Positions 34,308 to 43,506 are shown, counted from the stretch's first letter. The stretch: 64,000 bases of DNA from CAIQPV01 sp964480365 (GCA_964480365.1 CAYZPM010000007.1:26298-90297); one strand, 5' to 3'. Program-made: numbers and translations. Notes: a model not told the origin generated them from the sequence alone.

Positions 34308-36155
34308 TTATTTTTCCACTTGCGACACGTCGCGCACCGCGCCCTTGTCGGCGCTGGTCGTCATCGCAGCATAAGCGCGCAATGCAGCGGAGACATGGCG
34401 CTCGCGGCTAGCTGGCTTCCATGCCTGCTTGCCTTTCGCCTCCATCAACGCGCGGCGACGCTCCAATTCGGCATCGGCAATCGCCAGTCCGATGCCTCGA
34501 TTGGGGATATCTATCACTATGGTATCACCCTCTTCCACCAAGGCTATGGCTCCACCCTGCGCGGCTTCCGGCGAGACATGTCCGATACTCAAACCCGAAG
34601 TACCGCCGGAGAAGCGTCCGTCTGTGAGCAAAGCGCATACCTTGCCCAGCCCCTTGGATTTCAGGTAACTGGTGGGATACAACATTTCCTGCATGCCCGG
34701 CCCGCCCTTCGGACCTTCATAGCGTATCACCAGCACATCACCTGCCACGACCTGATCGGCAAGGACTGCGGCAACTGCATCGTCTTGGCTTTCAAATACG
34801 CGCGCCCGTCCGCTGAATTTCAAAATGCTGTCATCCACACCCGCTGTTTTTACGATGCAGCCATCCACCGCGATATTGCCGTGCAACACCGCCAATCCGC
34901 CGTCCTGTGAATAGGCATGCGCCTTGTTACGAATGCATCCGTTGCTGCGATCAGCATCCAGATCGGGATAGTGCATGGATTGCGAGAAAGCGAGAGTGGT
35001 GACGATTCCGCCCGGCGCAGCACGGAAAAATTTCTTCACTTCTTCGTCACCGGTTTGTACGATGTCCCATTTCCTCAAGCCATCGCGCAGGGTTGGGCTA
35101 TGCACAGTCCCTGCATCTGCATGCAGTAATCCGGCACGATCCAGTTCACCCAGAATCGCGGCAATACCGCCGGCGCGATGTACGTCTTCCATATGGTATT
35201 CGGACGAGGGTGCTACCTTGCACAGGGTCGGCACATGGCGCGACAGCCTATCCATATCCTTCATGGTGAACGTCACTTCCGCTTCGCGTGCGATCGCCAG
35301 CAAGTGCAACACGGTATTGGTCGAGCCACCCATCGCGATGTCCAGCGTCATGGCGTTTTCAAACGCCTCGAAGGTGGCGATGGAGCGCGGCAATACGCGA
35401 TCATCATCCTGTTCGTAGTAACGCTTGCACAACTCGACGATCAGCCGCCCCGCGCGCAGGAACAACTGCTTGCGCTCGGCGTGCGTCGCGACCAGCGAAC
35501 CGTTCCCCGGCAGTGCCAAGCCAAGCGCCTCGGCCAGACAGTTCATCGAATTCGCAGTGAACATGCCCGAGCAGGAACCGCAGGTCGGGCAGGCGGAGCG
35601 CTCGATGGCATCCACTTCTTCATCGCTGCAATTACTGTCGGCGGCAGCGACCATCGCATCCACCAGATCCAGACCTTTTGTCTTGCCCTGCCAGTTCACC
35701 TTGCCCGCTTCCATCGGCCCGCCTGAGACAAACACCACCGGAATGTTCAAACGCATCGCCGCCATCAGCATGCCCGGCGTAATCTTGTCGCAATTGGAGA
35801 TGCACACCAGCGCGTCGGCACAATGCGCGTTGACCATGTATTCCACCGAGTCGGCAATCAGCTCGCGGCTGGGCAGCGAATACAGCATGCCGCTGTGCCC
35901 CATGGCGATGCCGTCATCAATGGCGATGGTGTCGAATTCCTTGGCAATGCCGCCCGCCTTTTCGATCTCGCGCGCCACCAGTTGCCCCATATCCTTCAGG
36001 TGCACATGCCCCGGCACGAACTGAGTGAACGAATTGGCGATGGCGATGATCGGCTTGCCGAAATCGCCTTCGGTCATGCCGGTGGCGCGCCATAGCGCGC
36101 GCGCGCCGGCCATGTTGCGACCATGCGTGGAAGTGCGGGAACGATAAACAGGCAT
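34308..36155 (-). CDS. ilvD: Dihydroxy-acid dehydratase IlvD
   Basis: About 615 residues from ATG 36155 (MPVYRSRTSTHGRNMAGARA), with AAGGAAATTGAG upstream; the frame is open 17 codons earlier. Motifs: 'CISNCDKITPGMLMAAMRLNIPV', 'CPTCGSCSGMFTANSMNCLAEALGLALPGNG' and 'GRFSGGTSGLSIGHVSPEAAQGG', containing the iron-sulfur cysteines. It catalyses the third common step of valine/isoleucine synthesis in the cytoplasm. It is divergent from lgt. Confidence 0.96.
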   Translation of the reverse strand: MPVYRSRTSTHGRNMAGARALWRATGMTEGDFGKPIIAIANSFTQFVPGHVHLKDMGQLVAREIEKAGGIAKEFDTIAIDDGIAMGHSGMLYSLPSRELIADSVEYMVNAHCADALVCISNCDKITPGMLMAAMRLNIPVVFVSGGPMEAGKVNWQGKTKGLDLVDAMVAAADSNCSDEEVDAIERSACPTCGSCSGMFTANSMNCLAEALGLALPGNGSLVATHAERKQLFLRAGRLIVELCKRYYEQDDDRVLPRSIATFEAFENAMTLDIAMGGSTNTVLHLLAIAREAEVTFTMKDMDRLSRHVPTLCKVAPSSEYHMEDVHRAGGIAAILGELDRAGLLHADAGTVHSPTLRDGLRKWDIVQTGDEEVKKFFRAAPGGIVTTLAFSQSMHYPDLDADRSNGCIRNKAHAYSQDGGLAVLHGNIAVDGCIVKTAGVDDSILKFSGRARVFESQDDAVAAVLADQVVAGDVLVIRYEGPKGGPGMQEMLYPTSYLKSKGLGKVCALLTDGRFSGGTSGLSIGHVSPEAAQGGAIALVEEGDTIVIDIPNRGIGLAIADAELERRRALMEAKGKQAWKPASRERHVSAALRAYAAMTTSADKGAVRDVSQVEK

Positions 36156-36185
36156 CTCAATTTCCTTAACAAAAATCGCGCCGGG

Positions 36186-36213
36186 TTGGGCGCTTGGGTG
36201 AATCACGTATAAT
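36186..36213 (+). promoter_or_regulatory. Promoter of lgt
   Basis: A perfect -10 TATAAT at 36208-36213 with a partial -35 TTGGGC at 36186-36191 (16-base spacer). The start would be near 36220, giving a leader of about 23 bases before the lgt ATG. Confidence 0.5.
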
Positions 36214-36242
36214 GAATTCTAACTCAACTTTACTCGCACACC

Positions 36243-37127
36243 ATGCTCATCCACCCGCAATTCGACCCCATAGCCATCCATCTCGGCCCGCTTGCCGTGC
36301 ATTGGTACGGTCTAATGTATCTTCTCGGCTTCATGCTTTTTCTGTGGCTGGGCAAACGGCGACTCCGCACACTCAACGGGCAAGCCCGTTTCCCCCTCCC
36401 CTGCCCTCCCCCAGAGGGAGAGGGGAACAAGGACTTGCTGCGCAAGGCTCACAATAATGCCCCAATCTGGGACGACAAGCTGCTGGACGACCTGTTGTTC
36501 TACGGCGTGCTGGGTGTCGTGCTGGGCGGACGGCTGGGCGAGGTGCTGTTCTACCACCCCGGCTATTACTTCTCGCATCCGCTGGAGATTCTTGCCGTAT
36601 GGCAAGGCGGCATGTCGTTCCACGGCGGCTTCCTCGGCGTGTTGGTTGCCATGGCATTGTTTGCGCGCAAGCGACATATCACCTGGTTGCAACTGATGGA
36701 CTTCATCGCCCCGCTGGTGCCGCTGGGGTTGGGTGCGGGGCGCATCGGCAACTTCATCAACGGCGAACTGTGGGGACGCCCCACCGATGTGCCGTGGGGG
36801 ATGGTGTTTCCCGATGTAGACAATGTGCCGCGTCATCCCTCGCAGCTTTACGAATTTGCACTTGAAGGGTTGGCACTGTTCGCGCTGCTCTGGCTGTATT
36901 CGAAAAAACCCCGCCCGACAGGTGCGGTGTCCGGCCTGTTCCTCATCGGCTACGGCAGTTTCCGCTTTTTAGCCGAATTCACGCGCAACCCGGACGACGG
37001 CATCTTCGGCCTGATGACCTTCGGCGTCAGCATGGGACAATGGTTAAGCCTGCCGATGGTGCTGGCGGGAGTTGGGATGATGATGTGGGCATACAATCAG
37101 GAATCAGGAATCAGAAATGGGAGTTGA
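36243..37127 (+). CDS. lgt: Prolipoprotein diacylglyceryl transferase Lgt, with repeat-encoded insertion
   Basis: 294 residues. 'HWYGLMYLLGFMLFLWLGKRR', 'GGMSFHGGFLGVLVAM' and the signature 'GAGRIGNFINGELWGR' are all present, as are 'PRHPSQLYEFALEG' and 'GLFLIGYGSFRFLAEFTR'. It transfers diacylglyceryl to lipobox cysteines, for example that of LivJ here. Between 'KRRLRT' and 'WDDKLLDDLLFYG' there are about 28 extra residues (about 45-73: RFPLPCPPPEGEGNKD...) not found in E. coli Lgt. They are encoded by a palindromic repeat in a hydrophilic loop and keep the frame. Confidence 0.95.
   Translation: MLIHPQFDPIAIHLGPLAVHWYGLMYLLGFMLFLWLGKRRLRTLNGQARFPLPCPPPEGEGNKDLLRKAHNNAPIWDDKLLDDLLFYGVLGVVLGGRLGEVLFYHPGYYFSHPLEILAVWQGGMSFHGGFLGVLVAMALFARKRHITWLQLMDFIAPLVPLGLGAGRIGNFINGELWGRPTDVPWGMVFPDVDNVPRHPSQLYEFALEGLALFALLWLYSKKPRPTGAVSGLFLIGYGSFRFLAEFTRNPDDGIFGLMTFGVSMGQWLSLPMVLAGVGMMMWAYNQESGIRNGS
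36375..36450. repeat. Palindromic repeat inserted in frame in lgt
   Basis: The segment has CCCGTTTCCCCCTCCCC, CCCTCCCCCAGAGGGAGAGG and ACAAGGACTTGCTGCGCAAG. The first matches the outer part of the livG/grxD composite repeat, and the last is a version of its terminal palindrome (CTTGC/GCAAG in place of CTCGC/GCGAG). The central hairpin of the composite element is absent. Confidence 0.65.
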
Positions 37128-37189
37128 AACAAACTTTATCCACGGATTTAGCTGATTCCCGATCCCGGATTCCTCCACTCCGCATTGCC

Positions 37190-37218
37190 TTGACACGCTC
37201 ACCCGCCTCCCCGATACT
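37190..37218 (+). promoter_or_regulatory. Sigma-70 type promoter upstream of the CNNM/CorC gene
   Basis: TTGACA at 37190-37195, 17-base spacer, GATACT at 37213-37218; predicted start about 25 bases before the TTG start codon. Confidence 0.5.
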
Positions 37219-37249
37219 TGGCACATCACATTAATTAGGGCTTTCCGCT

Positions 37250-38533
37250 TTGGACGAGTTCTCGTTGGGCGCGCTGTTTGTTGCCCTTGTTGTAATCCTG
37301 ATTTTCTCCGGTTTTTTCTCGTCTTCCGAAACCAGCATGATGGCGCTGAACCGCCACCGGCTGAGCCATCTGGTACGTAAGGGCAACCGAAGCGCCAAGC
37401 TCACCGCCACCTTGCTGGCACATACTGACAGGCTGCTCGGCTCCATCCTGTTCGGCAACACATTGGCAAATGTCGCGGCGGCGGCGGTCACCCAGATCAT
37501 CATCCTGCGGCTGTTCGGCGCGAGTGAAGGGTGGGTGCTGGCCAGCACGCTGGGAATTACCTTCGTGATCCTTATCTTCAGCGAGATCATGCCGAAGATC
37601 ATTGCGTCCAGCCATCCTGAACGTGTAGCGCTATTTTCAAGTTATCCGCTGGCCGTTCTCATCAAGCTGTTCCATCCGGTGGTGTCTATCGCCACGGCCA
37701 TCGTACATTATATGCTGTGGTTATTCCGCATCAAGGTGCAGACGGATCAGAGCAAACACAAGATGAGCATGGAAGAGTTGCGTATGCTGGTGCTGGAGTC
37801 CGAGCAGTTCCTGCCGCATAGGCACCAAAAAATGTTGCTCAATCTCGTGGATCTGGGCCGCGTCGCAGTGAACGATGTGATGGTGCCGCGCAATCAGATC
37901 GAAGGGCTCGACCTGGATGCAGTGCCAGAGGTGTTGCGCGAACAATTGGCGACCTGCCACCACACGCTGCTGCCGGTGTATCAGGGGGCGCTCGATAACA
38001 TCGTTGGCATCCTGCATGTGCGCCGCGCACTGGTGCTGATGCAGCGCGAGGATTTTAGCGGCGAGGAGTTACGCGATCTACTGCATGAACCTTATTTCAT
38101 CCCTTCCGACACAGCGCTGCTGTCGCAGTTGCAGTATTTTCAGGAACGTCACTTCCGGCTGGGACTGGTGGTGGACGAGTACGGCGAATTACTGGGGCTG
38201 GTAACATTGGAAAATATTCTGGAGGAAATAGTCGGCGATTTCACCACACAGTCGCCTGCGCAGACCGGCAAGTTTTTGCGCCAGAAGGACGGCAGTTTGC
38301 TGGTGGAAGGCAGCACGCCGTTACGCGACTTGAACCGCAAGCTGGGTATGCATTTCCCGCTGAATGAGGCGAAGACGCTGAACGGCTTGATTTTGGAACA
38401 TCTGCAAGATATTCCAGAGGCGGGCACCAGCCTGAAAATTGCGGATTATCCGATAGAAATCATCCAGACTCAGGATCGCGTGGTGAAAGTTGCCAAAATT
38501 TTCCCCGCGTTGCGCAAAAAAGAAAGCAAATAG
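37250..38533 (+). CDS. CNNM/CorC (HlyC)-family membrane protein
   Basis: 427 residues starting at TTG. DUF21 transmembrane domain (about 1-180: 'LFVALVVILIFSGFFSSSETSMMALNRHRLSHLV', 'GNTLANVAAAAVTQIII'), a CBS pair (about 200-330: 'DVMVPRNQIEGLDLD', 'YFIPSDTALLSQLQYFQERHFRLGLVVDEYGELLGLVTLENILEEIVGDF') and a C-terminal CorC_HlyC domain. Members are linked to Mg2+/Co2+ efflux or Mg2+ homeostasis. Ion specificity cannot be told. Confidence 0.9.
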   Translation: MDEFSLGALFVALVVILIFSGFFSSSETSMMALNRHRLSHLVRKGNRSAKLTATLLAHTDRLLGSILFGNTLANVAAAAVTQIIILRLFGASEGWVLASTLGITFVILIFSEIMPKIIASSHPERVALFSSYPLAVLIKLFHPVVSIATAIVHYMLWLFRIKVQTDQSKHKMSMEELRMLVLESEQFLPHRHQKMLLNLVDLGRVAVNDVMVPRNQIEGLDLDAVPEVLREQLATCHHTLLPVYQGALDNIVGILHVRRALVLMQREDFSGEELRDLLHEPYFIPSDTALLSQLQYFQERHFRLGLVVDEYGELLGLVTLENILEEIVGDFTTQSPAQTGKFLRQKDGSLLVEGSTPLRDLNRKLGMHFPLNEAKTLNGLILEHLQDIPEAGTSLKIADYPIEIIQTQDRVVKVAKIFPALRKKESK

Positions 38534-38615
38534 CAAGCAAACAAGCGATTAGAAGCTTTACAACGCCCCCAAAGCTCGGCATGATGTAACAAGTTTGTGA
38601 TAATAAGGAAACGCC

Positions 38616-39836
38616 ATGGCTGTGGAAAATAAATCCCAACAAACGAAAGAAACGCTGTACCTTTGGGAAGGCAAAGACAAATCCGGCAAGATAGTCAAAG
38701 GGGAGACCAGGGCCCCTGGCGAAGCCAGTGTGTCCGCACAATTGCGCCGCCAAGGTATTACCGTCACCAAAATCAAGAAAAGCAGTGGCACTGGCAAATC
38801 CATCTCCCAGAAAGACCTCACCCTGTTCACCCGCCAGCTCGCGACCATGATGAAGGCCGGTGTGCCGTTGCTGCAATCATTCGACATCGTAGGCAAGGGA
38901 CACCACAACCCATCAGTATCCAAACTGTTGAACGACATCAAGACCGACGTGGAAACCGGTAGCAGCCTGGAGCAGTCTTTCCGGAAATTCCCGCTGTATT
39001 TTGATGATCTGTTTTGCAACCTGGTCGGCGCAGGCGAAGCGGCCGGTATTCTGGACAACCTGCTTGATCGCTTGGCAACCTATCAGGAAAAAACGCTTGC
39101 CATCAAGGGCAAGATCAAATCAGCACTGTTCTATCCTGTTGCCATTATCGTGGTGGCATTTGGCATTACTGCGGTAATCATGATTTTCGTCATTCCGGCA
39201 TTCAAAACATTATTCTCCAACTTTGGCGCAGATTTGCCCGCACCGACGTTGGTCATCATGGCCATCTCGGATTTCTTCGTCGCTTGGTGGTGGGCGATTT
39301 TCGGCAGTATAGGTGGGGGAGTCTATGCTTTCTTCTACTTCTGGAAGCGCAACAAAAAAATGCAGCGGGTGATGGATATTATTTCGCTCAAGATGCCGAT
39401 CTTTGGCGATGTAATCCGCAAGGCCACCATTGCGCGCTGGGCGCGTACCTTGGCCACCATGTTTGCCGCCGGGGTGCCTCTGGTCGAGGCTTTTGACTCG
39501 GTGGCGGGCGCGGCTGGCAACGCACTGTATTTTGATGCAACCAAACAAATTCAGAGGGATGTCAGCCAAGGCGGCACCTTGGTATCGGCCATGCAGAGCA
39601 CCAACGTATTCCCCAGCATGGTGATACAGATGGTGTCGATCGGCGAAGAATCGGGTTCGCTTGACGCCATGTTAGGCAAGGTGGCGGATTTCTACGAGGG
39701 CGAAGTGGACGATGCGGTGGCATCGCTGTCCAGCCTGATGGAGCCGATCATCATGGTGGTGCTCGGCACGCTGATCGGCGGCATGGTGATAGCAATGTAT
39801 TTGCCGATATTCAAAATGGGTCAAGTTGTTGGCTAA
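38616..39836 (+). CDS. pilC: Type IV pilus inner-membrane platform protein PilC
   Basis: 406 residues. Two T2SSF domains (about 70-195 and 275-395) each with 'RQLATMMKAGVPLLQSFDIV' or 'RTLATMFAAGVPLVEAFDSVAG', and three membrane helices. The N-terminal 'LYLWEGKDKSGKIVKGE' is the usual PilC/PulF start. It is the platform on which PilB/PilT drive pilin assembly. The pilB gene that often precedes it is absent; the CNNM/CorC gene is there instead. Confidence 0.96.
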   Translation: MAVENKSQQTKETLYLWEGKDKSGKIVKGETRAPGEASVSAQLRRQGITVTKIKKSSGTGKSISQKDLTLFTRQLATMMKAGVPLLQSFDIVGKGHHNPSVSKLLNDIKTDVETGSSLEQSFRKFPLYFDDLFCNLVGAGEAAGILDNLLDRLATYQEKTLAIKGKIKSALFYPVAIIVVAFGITAVIMIFVIPAFKTLFSNFGADLPAPTLVIMAISDFFVAWWWAIFGSIGGGVYAFFYFWKRNKKMQRVMDIISLKMPIFGDVIRKATIARWARTLATMFAAGVPLVEAFDSVAGAAGNALYFDATKQIQRDVSQGGTLVSAMQSTNVFPSMVIQMVSIGEESGSLDAMLGKVADFYEGEVDDAVASLSSLMEPIIMVVLGTLIGGMVIAMYLPIFKMGQVVG

Positions 39837-39848
39837 ATCGCACAGCGC

Positions 39849-39876
39849 GGCGCGACTGCTTTGGTCGCGCCTTTTT
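39849..39876 (+). terminator. Rho-independent terminator after pilC
   Basis: GGCGCGAC-TGCTTTG-GTCGCGCC followed by TTTTT, 12 bases after the pilC stop: a perfect 8 bp stem. Confidence 0.9.
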
Positions 39877-39962
39877 ATGAACCAGCCATCGTGCCCCCTG
39901 CCATCCAATTGTTGCAAAGTTGCCTGTTCGTTTACGTTGCCATGTGCGGTGTTGTCGGCCTG

Positions 39963-39991
39963 CTGGTCGATAGCATTGGCTCCGATATAAT
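39963..39991 (+). promoter_or_regulatory. Possible promoter of pilD
   Basis: A TATAAT hexamer at 39986-39991 with a weak -35 (CTGGTC, 17-base spacer), 36 bases before the pilD ATG and downstream of the pilC terminator. Confidence 0.4.
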
Positions 39992-40026
39992 CCGCCATCG
40001 GTTTAACCTCCACTGAAACCACCTAC

Positions 40027-40899
40027 ATGTCTGAAATATTCCAGCTTCTTGAATCATCACCTCTTGTGTTTGTCAGCTCATGTACTGCATTGGGGTTAAT
40101 TGTCGGTAGTTTTCTGAATGTAGTGATTTACCGCCTGCCGAAAATGATGGAGCGTGAATGGCATGCACAAAGCGCCGAACTCAATGGTCAGGCTACAGAA
40201 GAGATGCCTCGCTATAATTTGGTCGTGCCGCGTTCCGCCTGTCCGCATTGCGGACATATGATAAGCGCGCTGGAGAATATCCCGATCATCAGTTACCTGT
40301 TTCTGCGCGGAAAGTGCAAGGGTTGCGGCGCACCTATCTCGGCGCGCTACCCCATTGTGGAATTGATAAGCGGATTACTGAGCGGCTATGCTGCATGGCA
40401 TTTCGGCTATGGCTTGGCCGCATTAGGCGCGCTGCTGTTTGTGTGGGCGTTGCTGGCGCTGACCTTCATCGATTTCGACACGCAGCTGCTGCCGGATGAC
40501 ATCACGCTTCCGCTATTGTGGGTAGGCCTTCTACTCAATCTCTCGCACACCTTTACCGATCTGCACACTGCCGTCGTTGGCGCGGTGGCAGGCTACCTGA
40601 CGCTGTGGGGCGTGTATTGGTTATTCAAGCTCATCACTGGCAAGGAGGGCATGGGTTATGGCGACTTCAAACTGCTGGCCGCCATCGGTGCATGGCTGGG
40701 TTGGCAGATGCTGCCGCTGGTCATCCTGACCTCCTCGCTGGTGGGTGCGGTGGTTGGTATCACGCTGATCGTCGCGGCGCGCCATGGTCGCAATGTTCCC
40801 ATCCCGTTCGGCCCTTATCTCGCGGGCGGCGGTTTGATCGCGCTGTTCTGGGGGCAGACATTGACGCAAAATTACCTACAGATAATGTCCACGTCATGA
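40027..40899 (+). CDS. pilD: Prepilin peptidase/N-methyltransferase PilD
   Basis: 290 residues with about eight membrane helices. The cytoplasmic loop has the zinc-type tetra-Cys pattern 'CPHCGHMISALENIPIISYLFLRGKCKGC'; the two catalytic aspartates are in 'LTFIDFDTQLLPDD' and 'GMGYGDFKLLAAIGAWLGW' (GxGD-type). It cleaves leader peptides of type IV prepilins and methylates the new N-terminus. Its stop overlaps the coaE start (ATGA). Confidence 0.96.
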   Translation: MSEIFQLLESSPLVFVSSCTALGLIVGSFLNVVIYRLPKMMEREWHAQSAELNGQATEEMPRYNLVVPRSACPHCGHMISALENIPIISYLFLRGKCKGCGAPISARYPIVELISGLLSGYAAWHFGYGLAALGALLFVWALLALTFIDFDTQLLPDDITLPLLWVGLLLNLSHTFTDLHTAVVGAVAGYLTLWGVYWLFKLITGKEGMGYGDFKLLAAIGAWLGWQMLPLVILTSSLVGAVVGITLIVAARHGRNVPIPFGPYLAGGGLIALFWGQTLTQNYLQIMSTS

Positions 40900-41510
40900 G
40901 CTACCGAGTTGGCCTGACCGGCGGCATCGGCAGCGGCAAGAGTACCGTTGCCGCGCTGTTCGCGGAATGCGGCGTCGCGATCATCGACAGCGATGCGATC
41001 TCGCATGGCCTCACCCAACCCGGCGGTGGCGCCATTGAAGCAATTCGTACCGCATTCGGCGATAGCTACCTTTCTGCCAGCGGAGCGCTCGACAGGGCGC
41101 GCATGCGCCAACTCGTATTTTCTGACATAGCCGCCAAGCAGCGTTTGGAAGCCATCCTGCATCCACTGATCCGGGCGCAGATGCTGGCGCAGGCGGAAGC
41201 CACCACCGAGATTGCTCCCTATTTGCTGCTGGTGATTCCACTGTTATTTGAGACAGCTAATTACCGCGAACTGGTTCAACGCACCTTGGTGGTGGACTGT
41301 ACGGAACCCACCCAGATTGCGCGCGCCATGCAGCGTAGCGGTCTGACGGAGCACGAAGTGCGCGCCATCATGGCACAGCAAATTTCGCGTGTTGAACGGT
41401 TGCGGCGCGCCGATGACATCATCCAGAACGATGCCGAATTGGACGTTCTGCGGCTGCAAGTAGCGCAGCTACACCAGCGTTATATTGACCATTCCGCAGG
41501 AAGCGATTGA
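40896..41510 (+). CDS. coaE: Dephospho-CoA kinase CoaE
   Basis: 204 residues from ATG 40896. P-loop 'GLTGGIGSGKSTVAALFAECG', then 'IIDSDAISHGLTQPGG', 'LHPLIRAQM', 'LLVIPLLFETANYRELV' and 'ADDIIQNDAELDVL', all standard. It makes the last step of CoA synthesis. The frame is open much further upstream inside pilD, but the P-loop N-terminus and ATGA overlap fix the start. Confidence 0.95.
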   Translation: MSYRVGLTGGIGSGKSTVAALFAECGVAIIDSDAISHGLTQPGGGAIEAIRTAFGDSYLSASGALDRARMRQLVFSDIAAKQRLEAILHPLIRAQMLAQAEATTEIAPYLLLVIPLLFETANYRELVQRTLVVDCTEPTQIARAMQRSGLTEHEVRAIMAQQISRVERLRRADDIIQNDAELDVLRLQVAQLHQRYIDHSAGSD

Positions 41511-41585
41511 CGATGTATGGCAATTCACAATATATTACAGAATGTTGTTCAAAATTAAACGTGCACCTACCCACTTTCCAGCACC

Positions 41586-42341
41586 GTGATTAGCTACGAC
41601 TTTCCCCTCAATGAGCGTATACGCACCTTGCTGCGACTGGAGGATCTCTACGCCAAGATGGCGTATTTCTCCGAGAAAGCAAGCGCTGCCGACCATCACG
41701 CTGCACTAAGTGTAATGTTCGAAATCATGGAAGTCGCCAGCCGTGCCGACCTGAAATCCGACCTGCTTCAAGAACTGGAACGCCAGAAACGCCAGCTCGC
41801 CGCCCTGCATAACAACCCTGGAATTTCAGAAGATGCACTGGATGCCGTGCTCGGTGAAATCGAAAACGCCAGCGACAGCCTGTTCGGCATAAGCGGCAAG
41901 ATAGGCCAACACTTGCGCGACAACGAATGGCTGATGAGCATCAAGCAGCGCGCCTGCATTCCCGGCGGGACGTGCGAATTCGACTTGCCTTCCTACCATT
42001 ACTGGCTGCATCAGGATGCCACGTTGCGACGCAACTACCTCAATGCCTGGCTGGCTCCCATGTTACCCATCTGCAACGCTCTGGACATCATACTCAAGCT
42101 GCTGCGCGAGAGCGGCAAGGTGCATAATTTCACTGCCCATCTGGGCGGTTTCCAACAGATGCAAGGGGGGCGCGTGGCGCAATTGTTGCGAATCGCCTTG
42201 GACTCTACCCTGCCGTGCATCCCTGAAGTCAGCGCCAACAAATACGTACTTAACATCCGCTTCGTTTCCGCCACCTATGCAGCAAAAAGCGCCTTGTACG
42301 ACAAGGACGTGGTGTTCAATCTCACCTTCTGCGCGCTGTAA
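41586..42341 (+). CDS. zapD: Cell division protein ZapD (DUF1342)
   Basis: 251 residues starting at GTG (MISYDFPLNERIRTLLRLED). The N-terminal 'YDFPLNERIRTLLRLEDLY' and the later 'SYHYWLHQDATLRRNYLNAWLAPMLPICNALDIILKLLRESG' are conserved ZapD blocks. ZapD crosslinks FtsZ filaments at the division ring. The gene order coaE-zapD-yacG is conserved in beta- and gammaproteobacteria. Confidence 0.94.
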   Translation: MISYDFPLNERIRTLLRLEDLYAKMAYFSEKASAADHHAALSVMFEIMEVASRADLKSDLLQELERQKRQLAALHNNPGISEDALDAVLGEIENASDSLFGISGKIGQHLRDNEWLMSIKQRACIPGGTCEFDLPSYHYWLHQDATLRRNYLNAWLAPMLPICNALDIILKLLRESGKVHNFTAHLGGFQQMQGGRVAQLLRIALDSTLPCIPEVSANKYVLNIRFVSATYAAKSALYDKDVVFNLTFCAL

Positions 42342-42538
42342 TGATGAAGAAACCCGCCGTAGTCGCCTGCCCGCAATGCGGTAAGGAAGTGGTTTGGAAC
42401 AGCGAGAGCCGCTATCGCCCATTTTGCAGCGAGCGCTGCAAACTGATCGACCTCGGGCAGTGGGCGAACGAAGAATATCGCATCCCCGAAAACGAACAAC
42501 AGCCGGATCAGTCCGACGACCTTTCCGGCCAAGCCTGA
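42341..42538 (+). CDS. yacG: DNA gyrase inhibitor YacG (zinc finger)
   Basis: 65 residues. Four zinc cysteines in 'CPQCGKEVVW' and 'YRPFCSERCKLIDLGQWANEEYRIP', the YacG signature. The ATG overlaps the zapD stop (TAATG). Its 3' end overlaps the convergent Nudix-ThiE gene by about 30 bases. Confidence 0.94.
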   Translation: MMKKPAVVACPQCGKEVVWNSESRYRPFCSERCKLIDLGQWANEEYRIPENEQQPDQSDDLSGQA

Positions 42539-43506
42539 CGCAGCGATGCCACACCGTGTGCGCCATGCCGCCACGCCGTTTCCATATCTGAAGCGGACAA
42601 TCCGCCCAGCGCATACACCGGAATCGAAACACCGGTCGCAATAGCCTCGAAATTCCCCCATCCCAGATGTCGCACACCCGGATGCGATAGCGTCGGCAGC
42701 ACCGGACTCAACACCGCAAAGTCGCAACCCAGCTCTTCCGCACGGCGCAACTCATCGGCGCTGTGGCAAGAGGCCGCACACCATTCCACTTCGGGACGTT
42801 CGCTTAACTCAGCCAACTGCGCACTGGAGAGTTGCACCCCATCCGCACTCACCTCCTGCGCCAAAGCCACATCGCCGTTGAGCAACACCTTTGCGCCGTG
42901 AGTATGCGCTAACTCCACCACACGCAAAGCCAGCTCACGCAGTTCAGCCCGCGAGAGATGCTTCTCGCGCAACTGCACCAGCCGCAAACCTTTATGCAGA
43001 GCGGCTTCCAGCCGAAGCATAAATTCCTCCTCGCCCAACTCTTGCACATTGCTGATCGCATACAGAGGCGGCAGAGACAACGCGCGCAGGATGGGCGCGT
43101 TGGCAGGTAACACAGGAGAAACGGAAACATGTCCCCTCTCCCCTCGGGGGAGGGTTAGGGTGGGGGAGCGCTCCCACGAAAACTTCTGTCCCTCATGCGG
43201 ATGCAGTTCACCGCCCCACACCGTCACCCGAAAGAAATTCAGCCGCACCGTCGCATGCGGATAAGTAAACACACGCGTTACCCACGGGTAAGCAGTTTGG
43301 ACTGCTATGCCCAGTTCCTCGTGCAACTCGCGCACCAGCGCATGGTAAGCCGTCTCGCCGGGTTCGACTTTGCCGCCGGGGAATTCCCAGTAGCCTGCCC
43401 AGATTTTGTCGGGTGGGCGTTGGGCTAGCAGGAATGTTCCGTCTGGACGTTGCAGAACGGCGGCGGCGACTTCGACTATTTTGGTTTTTTCGATGGCGTT
43501 GTTCAA
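42508..43506 (-). CDS. Nudix hydrolase - thiamine-phosphate-synthase-like fusion (MutT-ThiE)
   Basis: About 332 residues. The N-terminal half is a MutT-type Nudix domain with the box 'GGKVEPGETAYHALVRELHEELGI', expected to clean 8-oxo-dGTP. The C-terminal half is a ThiE-like TIM barrel ('GLRLVQLREKHLSRAELRELAL', 'VLLNGDVALAQEVSADGVQLSS', 'PVYALGGLS'). The fusion occurs in many proteobacteria at this spot. Between the halves is 'WERSPTLTLPRGERGHVSV', encoded by a palindromic repeat. TTG 43506 with GAGG five bases upstream is chosen; the longer frame to ATG 43572 adds NPLRQAQGERA, translated from a dispersed repeat. Confidence 0.88.
   Translation of the reverse strand: MNNAIEKTKIVEVAAAVLQRPDGTFLLAQRPPDKIWAGYWEFPGGKVEPGETAYHALVRELHEELGIAVQTAYPWVTRVFTYPHATVRLNFFRVTVWGGELHPHEGQKFSWERSPTLTLPRGERGHVSVSPVLPANAPILRALSLPPLYAISNVQELGEEEFMLRLEAALHKGLRLVQLREKHLSRAELRELALRVVELAHTHGAKVLLNGDVALAQEVSADGVQLSSAQLAELSERPEVEWCAASCHSADELRRAEELGCDFAVLSPVLPTLSHPGVRHLGWGNFEAIATGVSIPVYALGGLSASDMETAWRHGAHGVASLRQAWPERSSD
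43125..43178. repeat. Palindromic repeat inserted in frame in the Nudix-ThiE gene
   Basis: On the minus strand, CCCTCCCCCGAGGGGAGAGG resembles CCCTCCCCCAGAGGGAGAGG in lgt. It encodes the peptide SPTLTLPRGERG between the two domains and keeps the frame. Confidence 0.65.
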
